From Geodermatophilus nigrescens (lineage in GTDB: Bacteria > Actinomycetota > Actinomycetes > Mycobacteriales > Geodermatophilaceae), in assembly GCF_900129495.1 (NCBI RefSeq), contig NZ_FQVX01000001.1:930001-994000 (forward strand): DNA of 64,000 nt, read 5' to 3'. Each line of letters opens with the position of its first letter. The first letter of the stretch is position 1. The position numbers and the translations under genes were made by a program. This document shows positions 47,357-55,017 of this stretch, in pieces. The notes beneath the pieces are model-generated. The model was not told the origin of the DNA, searched no databases, and saw only the letters and a program-made list of their open reading frames with translations.

Positions 47357-48166
47357 TCAGCCGCGGTCAGGTCTGGCCCGCAGATGGTCCGCATGATCGT
47401 GACGTGAGGTCTGCGCAGCAGGGTCCAGTCGGTCCCCGGATCTCGGCGACCCGGACCAGGCTCCGGTGTCACAGAGCTGCAGGGCGACGTCGACGACCTT
47501 GCGGTTGGCCTCCTGAGAGGCGCGCACCAGCACCGCGAACGCCTGCGCGGCGGTCAGCTTGTACCGCTCCATCAGGATGCCCTTGGCCTGGCCGATCAGA
47601 TCGCGGCTGTCGATGGCCGTCCGGAGGTGGTGTTCGGTCTGCGCGCCGGCCAAGGCGATCGCCGCGTGGGAGGCGATCGCCAGCCCCGTGTCGACGGACT
47701 CCACCCCGAAGGCGCCTGGCGTGCGTGCGTAGAGGTTGAGCGCGCCGAGGCGGTCGCCCGCGACGATCAGCTGGAGGCTCAGGCTGCTGCCCACGCCCAG
47801 TGCGGATGCCTCGGCGGCGAATCGTGGCCACCGCGGCCCGGACGCCATGTCCTCGACCAGGACGAAACGGTGGTCCCACACCGCGTCGAGGCACGGGCCT
47901 TCGTGCAGCCGGTCCTGCGCCTCGTCGAGGTCCCGGGGCAGGTCGGCGGTCGCTGCCCGCGACGTCACGTGCCGCCGTTCGTGGATGTAGCTGATGCTGG
48001 CGGCCTCGGCACCGGGCACCGAGGTGACGGCCGCGTGCGTGAGGGCGGCCAGCAGGCTCTCCACGTCGCCGTGCTCACGCTGCAGCCGGCGGGCGATGCG
48101 GCTCAGCAGCGCATCGGGGCGGTCGGTCGACGCGCCGGTCTCCGTGGGATCGCCGGGGCCTGTCAC
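47357..48166 (-). CDS. GAF-ANTAR signalling protein
   Basis: 269 aa. GAF domain about 40-170 (ISYIHERRHVTSRAATADLP, HEGPCLDAVWDHRFVLVEDM, GALNLYARTPGAF), then ANTAR domain (IDSRDLIGQAKGILMERYKL, VLVRASQEANRKVVDVALQL), which binds hairpin RNA to control antitermination. A C-terminal tail of about 30 residues is rich in Arg/Asp. The GTG 48166 start has no close SD; a palindrome CTCCTCCTGGAGGAG (48184-48198) lies upstream and may hide or mimic an SD. Confidence 0.9.
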   Translation of the reverse strand: MTGPGDPTETGASTDRPDALLSRIARRLQREHGDVESLLAALTHAAVTSVPGAEAASISYIHERRHVTSRAATADLPRDLDEAQDRLHEGPCLDAVWDHRFVLVEDMASGPRWPRFAAEASALGVGSSLSLQLIVAGDRLGALNLYARTPGAFGVESVDTGLAIASHAAIALAGAQTEHHLRTAIDSRDLIGQAKGILMERYKLTAAQAFAVLVRASQEANRKVVDVALQLCDTGAWSGSPRSGDRLDPAAQTSRHDHADHLRARPDRG

Positions 48167-48395
48167 CGCGCCACGCTAGCGCTCTCCTCCTGGAGGAGGA
48201 ACGCCTCGTGGGGCGCAGTCCAGTGACCTCGATCCGGCTGCCTCCCACAGGAGGAGTCGCACACGCGAGTCCGAGACACCGCAGGCACCGGGCGCCGGGG
48301 AACTCGTCGTGACGGTTGCGGCCGGCCGGCCGGGGCGCGCGGACGCCCGGCGTCGCCGACGTGCGCCTGATCCCCCTGGCGCGGGTGGGCGAGGG

Positions 48396-48608
48396 TCAGG
48401 GGGCCGGGTGGCGAGCGAGAGGCGGCAAGCCGCCGCTGATGAGGGCCTCGTCTGCGACGGCCGAGAGGACGAGGTCCTCGAGGGCCGGCCACTCGTGGCC
48501 CAGGGTCATCCGGGCCATCAGCTCGGCGCGCGTCCGGGTGCCGCCGAGGGCGAGGTACTTCCAGTACAGGTCGGCGATGGAGAGGCCGCTGAGGCGGCAG
48601 GCGAGCAC
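48396..48608 (-). CDS. Small conserved-looking protein near GAF-ANTAR genes
   Basis: About 70 aa: VLACRLSGLSIADLYWKYLA then LGGTRTRAELMARMTLGHEW and ALEDLVLSAVADEAL. I recognise the L-S-G-L-S-x-A-D-L-x-W-x-Y pattern from small uncharacterised actinobacterial proteins often beside GAF-ANTAR genes. No DNA-binding or catalytic motif. GTG 48608 is the only conventional start close to the conserved part; an upstream CTG (48626) has a better SD, so the start is open. Confidence 0.5.
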   Translation of the reverse strand: MLACRLSGLSIADLYWKYLALGGTRTRAELMARMTLGHEWPALEDLVLSAVADEALISGGLPPLARHPAP

Positions 48609-48904
48609 GAGCGTGTCCGTGGTCAGGGCGACGACCTCTGGTCGAGCGACGCCCGTGGCTCGAGCACCTCGACAGTACGCCTCGTGCGGAGGCTGCTCGG
48701 GGACGAGAGCCCGAGCCGCCCCGGGCGGATCCGGCACCACCCGGAGGACCCGGACGGCACACCGGACGTTCCAGCGGGTCGCCATCGCGGGACAGAACGG
48801 AGGCGTCCTCCCGCTCGGACGCTGACAGCTGCCCAGGACGGGTGACCGGCGGGCGGCCGCCGGGATGGTCTCCGTCGAACGAGGCGCCCAGGGAAGGGAG
48901 GACC

Positions 48905-49876
48905 GTGACGGTCGTCGAGGATCTCCGTGCTGTCCTCGCCGACCTCGCGGTCGAGGTGCCTGAGCCGGAGCTGCTGCCGGAACGGTTGGCCCGGGCCTGC
49001 GCCCGGGTGCTCCCGGTCGACGGGGCGGGCATCGGTCTCTTCCCCGCCGGCGGCCGCCGGCTGCCACTCGGTGCCAGTGACCCGGCAGCGGCGGCCGCGG
49101 AACGGCTGCAGTTCACCGTCGGCGCCGGCCCGTGCCTGTCCGCCCACGCCGAGGGCAGCCCCCAGGTGGCTGACGAGGCGTCGATCCGCTCGCGCTGGCC
49201 GGCCTCCTACGACGCACTGGTGACGAATACGCCGATCCGCGGGGTCATCTCGCTGCCTCTGGAGGACGAGCTCCGTGGTCTGGGGGTGCTCGACCTGTAC
49301 ACGGTCCCGCCGACCGACGTCGGGGCGCTCGGTCTCGCTGAGGCGCTGGAGATCGGCGCCGAGGTGACCGCGACCTTCCGGACCCACGACCGGGCAACGC
49401 GCCGGCTCGTCGATGGGCCGGTCTGGCTGGACGCCCCGGCCGCCGAACGGCGGTCGGTCGTCTGGCAGGCGATGGGCTGCCTGAACTCCGGCCTGGGACT
49501 CGACAGCACCGACGCACTGTCCCTCTTGCGTGCCCATGCCTTCGCCAACGGTGGAGACCTCGACGACCTCGCGCGCCGCATCATCGACGGCGAGTTGCCC
49601 CTGGAGAGCCTCGCCCTGGACCGGGGCAGCGAGCCCCAGCCCCCGTCGAGGTCGCCCCGGGACGACCCGCGGTCCTCGACCTGGGTGTCCCCGCTCGGCA
49701 GCGCCCGTTCCCGGCCGACGTGCGTAGGCTGGGCGTGGACGTGGCGACCACCGCACGCCGGTGTGCGTCCAACCACGGCGTGCCGAGCCAGCATGGACTC
49801 CAGTTCGGATTCCGTGGCCGAGGTCATCCGCCCCGGTGCAGTGAGACCGGAGCCGCGCCATGCCCAGCAGCCATGA
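48905..49876 (+). CDS. GAF-ANTAR protein with divergent ANTAR domain and an atypical tail
   Basis: 323 aa. GAF domain about 15-165 (LPLGASDPAAAAAERLQFTV, GAGPCLSAHAEG...), then a divergent ANTAR-like segment (RRSVVWQAMGCLNSGLGLDS, ALSLLRAHAFANGGDLDDLA) of the subclass with QAxGxxxxxLG. Homology stops near residue 235; the last 88 residues are low-complexity and look like translated non-coding DNA running into the next gene. GTG 48905 follows GGGAGG. Confidence 0.8.
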   Translation: MTVVEDLRAVLADLAVEVPEPELLPERLARACARVLPVDGAGIGLFPAGGRRLPLGASDPAAAAAERLQFTVGAGPCLSAHAEGSPQVADEASIRSRWPASYDALVTNTPIRGVISLPLEDELRGLGVLDLYTVPPTDVGALGLAEALEIGAEVTATFRTHDRATRRLVDGPVWLDAPAAERRSVVWQAMGCLNSGLGLDSTDALSLLRAHAFANGGDLDDLARRIIDGELPLESLALDRGSEPQPPSRSPRDDPRSSTWVSPLGSARSRPTCVGWAWTWRPPHAGVRPTTACRASMDSSSDSVAEVIRPGAVRPEPRHAQQP

Positions 49877-50588
49877 CCCTCAGCCCGCGGACGTCGTGCA
49901 GGCGCTCGAGCACCTGGCCAGGCTGTCCCTGCGAGGGCTGTCGATGGACGACCTGCTGCAGACCGTGGCCGACCTGGCCAGGTCGGTGATGCCCGGCGAC
50001 ACCGAGACGTCGGTGTCGCTCCTGGTCAGAGACCGCCCGACCACCGTGGTCTCCACCGGCCAGTTGGCCGTCGACGTGGACGAGGCGCAGTACGAGCGCG
50101 ACCACGGGCCCTGCCTGCACGCCGCACGTACCGGCGCACCGGTCCACGTCGCCGACACCCGGAACGACAGCCGTTGGCCGGACTACATGCCCCGGGCGGC
50201 CGAACGTGGCGCCCTCAGCTCCTTCTCCGTACCGCTGTCGATCGACGTCGACGAGCAGGTCTCCGGCGCCCTCAACATCTACGCCCGGCAGGCGCACGCC
50301 TTCGACGACGACGCCCGCGCGGCCGCGTCCCGCTTCGGCCCGTGCGCGGCGACGGCCGCCTCGAACCTGCACGCCTACGACAGCGCCCGCCGCACGGCCG
50401 AGAACCTGCGGACCGCGCTCGACTCGCGGGCGGTCATCGACCAGGCGAAGGGCATCCTCGTCGAGCGGTTCAGGATCACGCCTGATCAGGCGTGGGAGAT
50501 GCTCGCCGGGGCGTCCATGCACGCCAACCGGAAGGTCAGGGACATCGCCGAACACCTGGTCCGCACCGGCGAGGTGCCCACCGAGTAG
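49860..50588 (+). CDS. GAF-ANTAR signalling protein
   Basis: 242 aa, standard length. GAF domain 20-170 (TSVSLLVRDRPTTVVSTGQL, RDHGPCLHAARTG, VSGALNIYARQAHAFDDDAR) then ANTAR (LDSRAVIDQAKGILVERFRI, EMLAGASMHANRKVRDIAEH). ATG 49860 overlaps the end of the preceding ORF by 17 nt. The three GAF-ANTAR genes here are clearly paralogous. It is followed 28 bp later by a SpoIIE-type phosphatase. Confidence 0.92.
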   Translation: MPSSHDPQPADVVQALEHLARLSLRGLSMDDLLQTVADLARSVMPGDTETSVSLLVRDRPTTVVSTGQLAVDVDEAQYERDHGPCLHAARTGAPVHVADTRNDSRWPDYMPRAAERGALSSFSVPLSIDVDEQVSGALNIYARQAHAFDDDARAAASRFGPCAATAASNLHAYDSARRTAENLRTALDSRAVIDQAKGILVERFRITPDQAWEMLAGASMHANRKVRDIAEHLVRTGEVPTE

Positions 50589-50616
50589 TGAGACGCGCCC
50601 GTCCTACAGTCCCTCC

Positions 50617-51888
50617 ATGCCGACCTCGCCCGTCGCCGGTCTGGACATCGGCACGCTGCTCGCCGGGTTCGAGGGGCGCGCCCCCACCCAGGCCGTCGCG
50701 GCAGCAGCGGAGACGTTGGCGCAGAGACTCGGGGCGCGCGAGCTGACCTTCCTCATCGCCGACTTCAGCGGCCGCGCCGTCGTGCGTCTCACGACGGGAC
50801 CTGTCGGTGCCGGAGGCGCACGGGCCCAGGCCGGGGCGCGGGCGGAGACGGTGCCGATGGCCGGCACCGTCTACGAGCGGGTGCTGCGCAGCCAGGAGGT
50901 CGACGTGCAGCCGCTCGACGACGGGGCCCGGGTGATCGCGCCGGTCAGCGACCGCGGGGACGCGATCGGACTGCTGGAACTGGTCCTGCCCGGAGAGCCG
51001 GGGCCGGCGTCGATCGCCGAGGTCGCCGCGGTCGCCCACGCGCTGGCCTACGTCGTCATCGCCGCTCGCCGCTACACCGACGTCTTCGAGTGGGGCCAGC
51101 GCACCACACCGTTCTCCCTGGCGGCGGAGATCCAGCGCAGGCTGCTGCCTGCCTCGTACACCTGCGAAGCCGGGCAGTTCACCCTCGCCGGCTGGCTGGA
51201 GCCCGCTGCCTCGGTGGGCGGTGACACCTTCGACTTCACGCTCAACGACGATGCGCTGCACGTGTCGATCACCGACGCCGTCGGCCACGAGGTCGAGGCC
51301 GCGCTGCTCGCCACCCTGCTCGTCGGGGCCCTGCGCAACGCGCGCCGCAGGGGCTTGTCCCTCCCTGCGCAGGCGCGGTACGCCAACGACGCGCTCGCGG
51401 ACAACGCAGACGTCGGGCGGTTCGTCACCGGGCAGCTGGTCCGCGTGGACCTGGCGGTCGGCACCGCTGAGATCGTCAATGCCGGGCACCCGTTCCCGCT
51501 GCTGGTGCGCAACGGCCGCGTGCAGGACCTGGCACTGGAGATCGAGCCGCCCTTCGGCGTGGTGCCCGGCAGGTCGTTCCAGGTGCAGCGCCTCCCCCTG
51601 GAGCCGGGGGACCGGATCGTGTTCCTCACCGACGGCATGCAGGAGCGCAACGCCGCCGTCCTCGACGTGGCGGCGGCGTTGCGCCACACCACCGACCTGC
51701 ACCCGCGGGAGGTCGTCCAGGAGCTCGGCGCGGCGGTGCTGCGCGCGACCGGCGGTGACCTCCGCGACGACGCGACGCTGGTCTGCCTGGACTGGTACGG
51801 CGGCCCGCCGCGCCGCAGCGACAGCGCACACGGGGCCGACGTCGCACGGGCGTCGTCGGCTCGGCCCGCAGGTCGTGGGGACGCCTGA
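50617..51888 (+). CDS. PP2C/SpoIIE-type serine phosphatase with N-terminal GAF-like sensor
   Basis: 423 aa. N-terminal 150 residues look like a degenerate GAF sensor. The phosphatase domain starts near 165 (AEIQRRLLPASYTCEAGQFT) and has metal Asp residues in SVGGDTFDFT, ITDAVGHEVEAA, FLTDGMQERNA and RDDATLVCLDW. RsbU/SpoIIE-like enzymes dephosphorylate anti-anti-sigma factors. With the convergent HATPase gene next door it forms part of a partner-switching module; no anti-anti-sigma gene is visible here. Confidence 0.92.
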   Translation: MPTSPVAGLDIGTLLAGFEGRAPTQAVAAAAETLAQRLGARELTFLIADFSGRAVVRLTTGPVGAGGARAQAGARAETVPMAGTVYERVLRSQEVDVQPLDDGARVIAPVSDRGDAIGLLELVLPGEPGPASIAEVAAVAHALAYVVIAARRYTDVFEWGQRTTPFSLAAEIQRRLLPASYTCEAGQFTLAGWLEPAASVGGDTFDFTLNDDALHVSITDAVGHEVEAALLATLLVGALRNARRRGLSLPAQARYANDALADNADVGRFVTGQLVRVDLAVGTAEIVNAGHPFPLLVRNGRVQDLALEIEPPFGVVPGRSFQVQRLPLEPGDRIVFLTDGMQERNAAVLDVAAALRHTTDLHPREVVQELGAAVLRATGGDLRDDATLVCLDWYGGPPRRSDSAHGADVARASSARPAGRGDA

Positions 51889-51933
51889 GCGGCGGACCGG
51901 CCGACTCCCCGACGGGCCGGCGCCCCCCTCGAC

Positions 51934-52365
51934 TCAGCCGGCGGGGAAGCGGGCCCAGACGTGCTTGCGGTGGCCCGCGACGGTCCAACCGCGGTCGACG
52001 GTCAGGTGCGCGACCATGCGCAGCCCCCTGCCTCCGCGTGCGGGATCACGGCCGATGGCCGGCACGGGCGCGTGGTGCGGATCCCCGTCGCTGACGTCCA
52101 GGAGCAGCGACTCCGCCGTCCGGACCGCGCGCACCAGCACCGGCGCCCGACCGTGCCGGAGTCCGTTCGAGGCCAACTCGTCCACGGCGACGACGAGGTC
52201 GTCGAGGAGCACACCGTCGGCGCCGGCCCGGCGGAGGTCGCCGGCCACCCACGCCCGCAACCCGGCGCGCACGGAGCGCAGCTCCGCGAGGTGGGAGATC
52301 TCGGCTTCGTAGTGGCGTCCCGCGGCCTCAGGACGTGGCCGTCGTGGCCAGAGCTCCTCGTCCAT
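51934..52365 (-). CDS. RsbW-like ATP-binding serine kinase (anti-sigma factor type)
   Basis: 143 aa HATPase_c of the RsbW/SpoIIAB class. N-box LVVAVDELASNGLRHGRAPV, G1 DVSDGDPHHA, G2 GGRGLRMVAHLTVDR. It is convergent with the SpoIIE-type phosphatase. ATG 52365 is chosen as domain homology begins at HYEAEISHLAELRSVRAGLR; longer reading upstream crosses a terminator. Confidence 0.9.
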   Translation of the reverse strand: MDEELWPRRPRPEAAGRHYEAEISHLAELRSVRAGLRAWVAGDLRRAGADGVLLDDLVVAVDELASNGLRHGRAPVLVRAVRTAESLLLDVSDGDPHHAPVPAIGRDPARGGRGLRMVAHLTVDRGWTVAGHRKHVWARFPAG

Positions 52366-52610
52366 GTCCCCGTCCCGGTCGGCAGCCTCCGCCGAGTCGT
52401 TCCCCGCGCCGGACCCGTCGAACCAGCGCGACCGGACCATCGCCGGTGCCCGACCGCGCGCCGTGGTCCGCATCCGGTCCGCAGAAGCGTCGACGAAGGC
52501 CCATCCCGGCCGTCCACGGCCGACGGCGACCGAGGACGTGAGAGCCCAGCTCGGAGCGGCGACACGGGCGGATCGCGAGGTCGGCTCGTGTCTCCTCGGC
52601 TCCACCCCGA

Positions 52611-52649
52611 CGACCCAGGCCGTTCCCCCACGGGGAACGGCCTGGGTCG
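52611..52649. terminator. 18-bp perfect hairpin
   Basis: 52611-52628 pairs perfectly with 52632-52649, 3-nt loop. With the hairpin at 52687 it makes a double terminator downstream of aztC and upstream of the RsbW-like gene. The rest of 52366-52718 shows no gene. Confidence 0.75.
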
Positions 52650-52686
52650 CATCCGGTCCCGGTCGGCCCCGTCGCACCGGGCGTCA

Positions 52687-52716
52687 GCGGACTCCCCGCC
52701 GGTGCGGGGAGTCCGC
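52687..52716 (-). terminator. Terminator of the aztD-aztC operon
   Basis: Perfect 13-bp stem (52687-52699 with 52704-52716), CGGT tetraloop, 2 bp beyond the aztC stop. Confidence 0.85.
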
Positions 52717-52718
52717 CG

Positions 52719-53585
52719 TCATCCCCCGCAGGCCAGTCCCCGCTGCAGTGCCGCCAGGTTGTCGCGCATCCGGTCGAGGTAGTCGTCGGGGGGCGTGACG
52801 CGTTCGATCGGGTCGAGCACGTCGGTGGTCACGCCGAGGTCCTCGGCCAGGGCGGCCGCCGTCGCCGGCGAGGCGGCGGCGTCGAAGAAGATCGTGCGCA
52901 CCCCCGCCGCCCGGACCGTCTCCGCCACCTCCCGCACACGGGCCGGCGAGGGCTCCACGGCCGGGTCGATGCCGGCAATACCCAGCTGCCGGAGGCCGTG
53001 GCGGTCGGCCAGGTAGCCGTAGGCCTCGTGCCCGGTCACCAGCGTGGCCCCGCGGCAGCCGGCGAGAGCCGTGGCGTACTCCTCGTCGAGGGCCGCCAGG
53101 GTGGACTCCACCTCGGCGACGCGGGCCGCGACGTCCTCCGCCGCTGCCGGGTCGAGCTCGGCCAGCACCGCGCCGACGTCCCGGGCGACGTCGGCCAGCC
53201 GGAGCGGGTCGAGCCAGAAGTGGGGGTCGCCGTCGAGGTCCGCCAGCCCGGCGACGTCCACCAGGTGCGCCGGCGGCTGCTGCTCGAGCACCGCGTCGAC
53301 GCCGGGCTGCAGGCCGCCGGACAGGTGCACCACCAGGTCGGCCTCGGCCAGCTCGACGACCTGGGCCGGGGCGGGCTCGAACCCGTGCGTGTCCCCGCCG
53401 GGTGGCACGAGGTTGGTGACGGCGACGTCCGGGCCGGCGACCTGCTCGATCACCCACTGCAGCGGGTAGGACGTCGTGACGACGTCCACCGTGCCGTTCC
53501 CGTCCCGCGCCGCAGCGTCGGTGCAGCCGGCCAGGGCGACCGCGGCGAGCCCGGACGCGACGGCGCGGGCGCGGCGCCCGCTCAC
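52719..53585 (-). CDS. aztC: Zinc-binding lipoprotein of a cluster A-I ABC importer (AztC-like)
   Basis: 288 aa. Lipobox LAGCTD (Cys about 21). Metal ligands typical of ZnuA/AztC are visible: His in GGDTHGFEP, His in GDPHFWLDP, His in TGHEAYGYLA and Asp in FFDAAASP. It lacks the long His-rich loop of ZnuA, as AztC does. The GTG start at 53585 overlaps aztD by GTGA. The importer ATPase and permease are not in this window. Confidence 0.9.
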   Translation of the reverse strand: MSGRRARAVASGLAAVALAGCTDAAARDGNGTVDVVTTSYPLQWVIEQVAGPDVAVTNLVPPGGDTHGFEPAPAQVVELAEADLVVHLSGGLQPGVDAVLEQQPPAHLVDVAGLADLDGDPHFWLDPLRLADVARDVGAVLAELDPAAAEDVAARVAEVESTLAALDEEYATALAGCRGATLVTGHEAYGYLADRHGLRQLGIAGIDPAVEPSPARVREVAETVRAAGVRTIFFDAAASPATAAALAEDLGVTTDVLDPIERVTPPDDYLDRMRDNLAALQRGLACGG

Positions 53586-54853
53586 CCGGCGTGCTCGCCC
53601 TCGACGTCACCGGAGACGCCGCGCAGCTCGTTCGGCGTCACCTCCAGCGGCGCGCTCCTCCAGACCGCACCGCCCTCGACGTCCACCGCGTGGATCTGCC
53701 GGCTGGCGGGCTCGGTCACGTAGGCCATGCCGTCGACCACGAAAACCTGGGGGTGCGGGTCCTGCCAGTCCTCCGACTCCTCCCAGGGTGCCGTGACGGG
53801 GATGGAGCGGGTGATCGTGCCGCTGGCGGGGTCGATGACCTGCAGCGCGCCGTCGTAGGTCAGGACCAGTCCCTCGTCGCCGGGTCCGCGGCCGAAGGAG
53901 CGGTACCAGTAGGGCGCGGGGAGGTCGACCAGGCGCAGCGAGGCCGTCGTGGTGTCGATCAGCGCGACCGTGCTGGAGCGGTCCTCCGCGCTGCGCTCGT
54001 AGTCGCCGAGCACGACGGGCGAGGTCCCGGTGCCGAACTGGTTGCCGATGCGGCCGTACTCGTCCGGGCTGTCGATCTTGGTGAGGCGGCCCCCGGCGTA
54101 CAGGACGGCGCCGTCCTCGCAGCCGACGACGACCGCCTCGCCGGCCGCGACGGTCTCGCCGTGCACGTTCGGGCAGTCGTCGCGGGCGGCGATCTCCTGC
54201 CCGTCGGCGTCCAGCACGCGGACCCCGGAGCGCTCGTCCTCGGTGCCGTCGGAGACGAGCACCCGGCCGTCCGCGAGTTCGACGGCGACGCCGTGGTGCG
54301 CCGACGGCGTGCTGAACTCGCGCGTCTCCCGGTCGGGACGGGAGACGTCGGCGCTGTCGAACGCGGTGACGTCGCCGGTGCCGTCGTCGAAGAGCACGGT
54401 GCGGCCGGCGTGCGTCACCACGTGGCCGGGCTCCTCGGCCGGGAACACGACGTCGGTGAGCCGGGGGTCGGCGGTGTAGTAGTGCGCGTGGTCCCCGTGC
54501 GGCTCGGCCCAGGCGCCGGCGTCGAGCGCGCGGAAGCCGCCCTGGGTCGAGACCAGCAGGTGCCGGCCGTCGCCGGCCGGGTTGAGCCGGCTGAACCCGG
54601 GCAGCGGCTCGTCGGCCAGGACCTCGAGGGTGCCGGCGTCGAGGACCTGGACCCCGCCGTCGTAGGTGATCGCCAGCCGCGGGGCGTTGGCACCCACCTC
54701 GAGGGCCGAGGCGTCCTCAGCCTCGTGCCCGTCGCCGGTGGGCGAGGGGGCGGCGGCCGGTCGGCCGGTGTCGGCGGAGGCGCACCCCACCACCAGGGCG
54801 AGGGGGAGCGCGGCGGCCAGGGCGGGGGCGCGTCGGAGGCGCGAGCGGTTCAC
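53582..54853 (-). CDS. aztD: Zinc metallochaperone AztD-like beta-propeller lipoprotein
   Basis: 423 aa. Signal with VGCASAD lipobox (Cys about 24), a His/Asp-rich N-terminal stretch (GDGHEAEDAS) and repeated blade motifs (LAITYDGGVQVLDAGTLEVL, LVLTYDGALQVIDPASGTIT). EPHGDHAHYYTADPRLTDVV is a characteristic AztD metal motif. AztD hands zinc to AztC, the next gene. ATG 54853; a Zur-like box lies 44-62 nt upstream. Confidence 0.9.
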   Translation of the reverse strand: MNRSRLRRAPALAAALPLALVVGCASADTGRPAAAPSPTGDGHEAEDASALEVGANAPRLAITYDGGVQVLDAGTLEVLADEPLPGFSRLNPAGDGRHLLVSTQGGFRALDAGAWAEPHGDHAHYYTADPRLTDVVFPAEEPGHVVTHAGRTVLFDDGTGDVTAFDSADVSRPDRETREFSTPSAHHGVAVELADGRVLVSDGTEDERSGVRVLDADGQEIAARDDCPNVHGETVAAGEAVVVGCEDGAVLYAGGRLTKIDSPDEYGRIGNQFGTGTSPVVLGDYERSAEDRSSTVALIDTTTASLRLVDLPAPYWYRSFGRGPGDEGLVLTYDGALQVIDPASGTITRSIPVTAPWEESEDWQDPHPQVFVVDGMAYVTEPASRQIHAVDVEGGAVWRSAPLEVTPNELRGVSGDVEGEHAG

Positions 54854-54896
54854 GGGGGCTCCTCGGGTCGGGATCGGAGGCCGTGAACCTATCGCA

Positions 54897-54915
54897 AACG
54901 AGAATCGTTCTTACT
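54897..54915 (-). promoter_or_regulatory. Zur-like box upstream of aztD
   Basis: AACGAGAATCGTTCTTACT resembles a Fur/Zur-type palindrome of the form AATGAGAATCGTTCTCATT with three mismatches. It sits just before the aztD start, in the only AT-richer stretch of the locus. Confidence 0.65.
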
Positions 54916-55017
54916 AAGGCCCTGTCCCGGCCTCCACCCAGGCCCCTGGTGGAGAGGTCGGCGTCGACGCAGGTCCGGTTCCCGCCCCGCCGGTGGTCGG
55001 GCCGGGACGCGGCGAGC

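Noticed and set aside
47231-47360. tRNA-Ala as an integration site for a genomic island
   Set aside because: No repeat of the tRNA 3' end is seen to the right, no integrase is present, and the next genes have the same base composition as the rest.
48184-48198. CTCCTCCTGGAGGAG as a dedicated RBS-sequestering switch for the GAF-ANTAR gene
   Set aside because: It lies about 20 nt before the start codon, too far for the SD of GTG 48166, so a regulatory role is only speculative.
52611-52716. Short hairpins as parts of a CRISPR or repeat array
   Set aside because: The two hairpins are unrelated in sequence and placed at the end of the zinc operon, so they are terminators.
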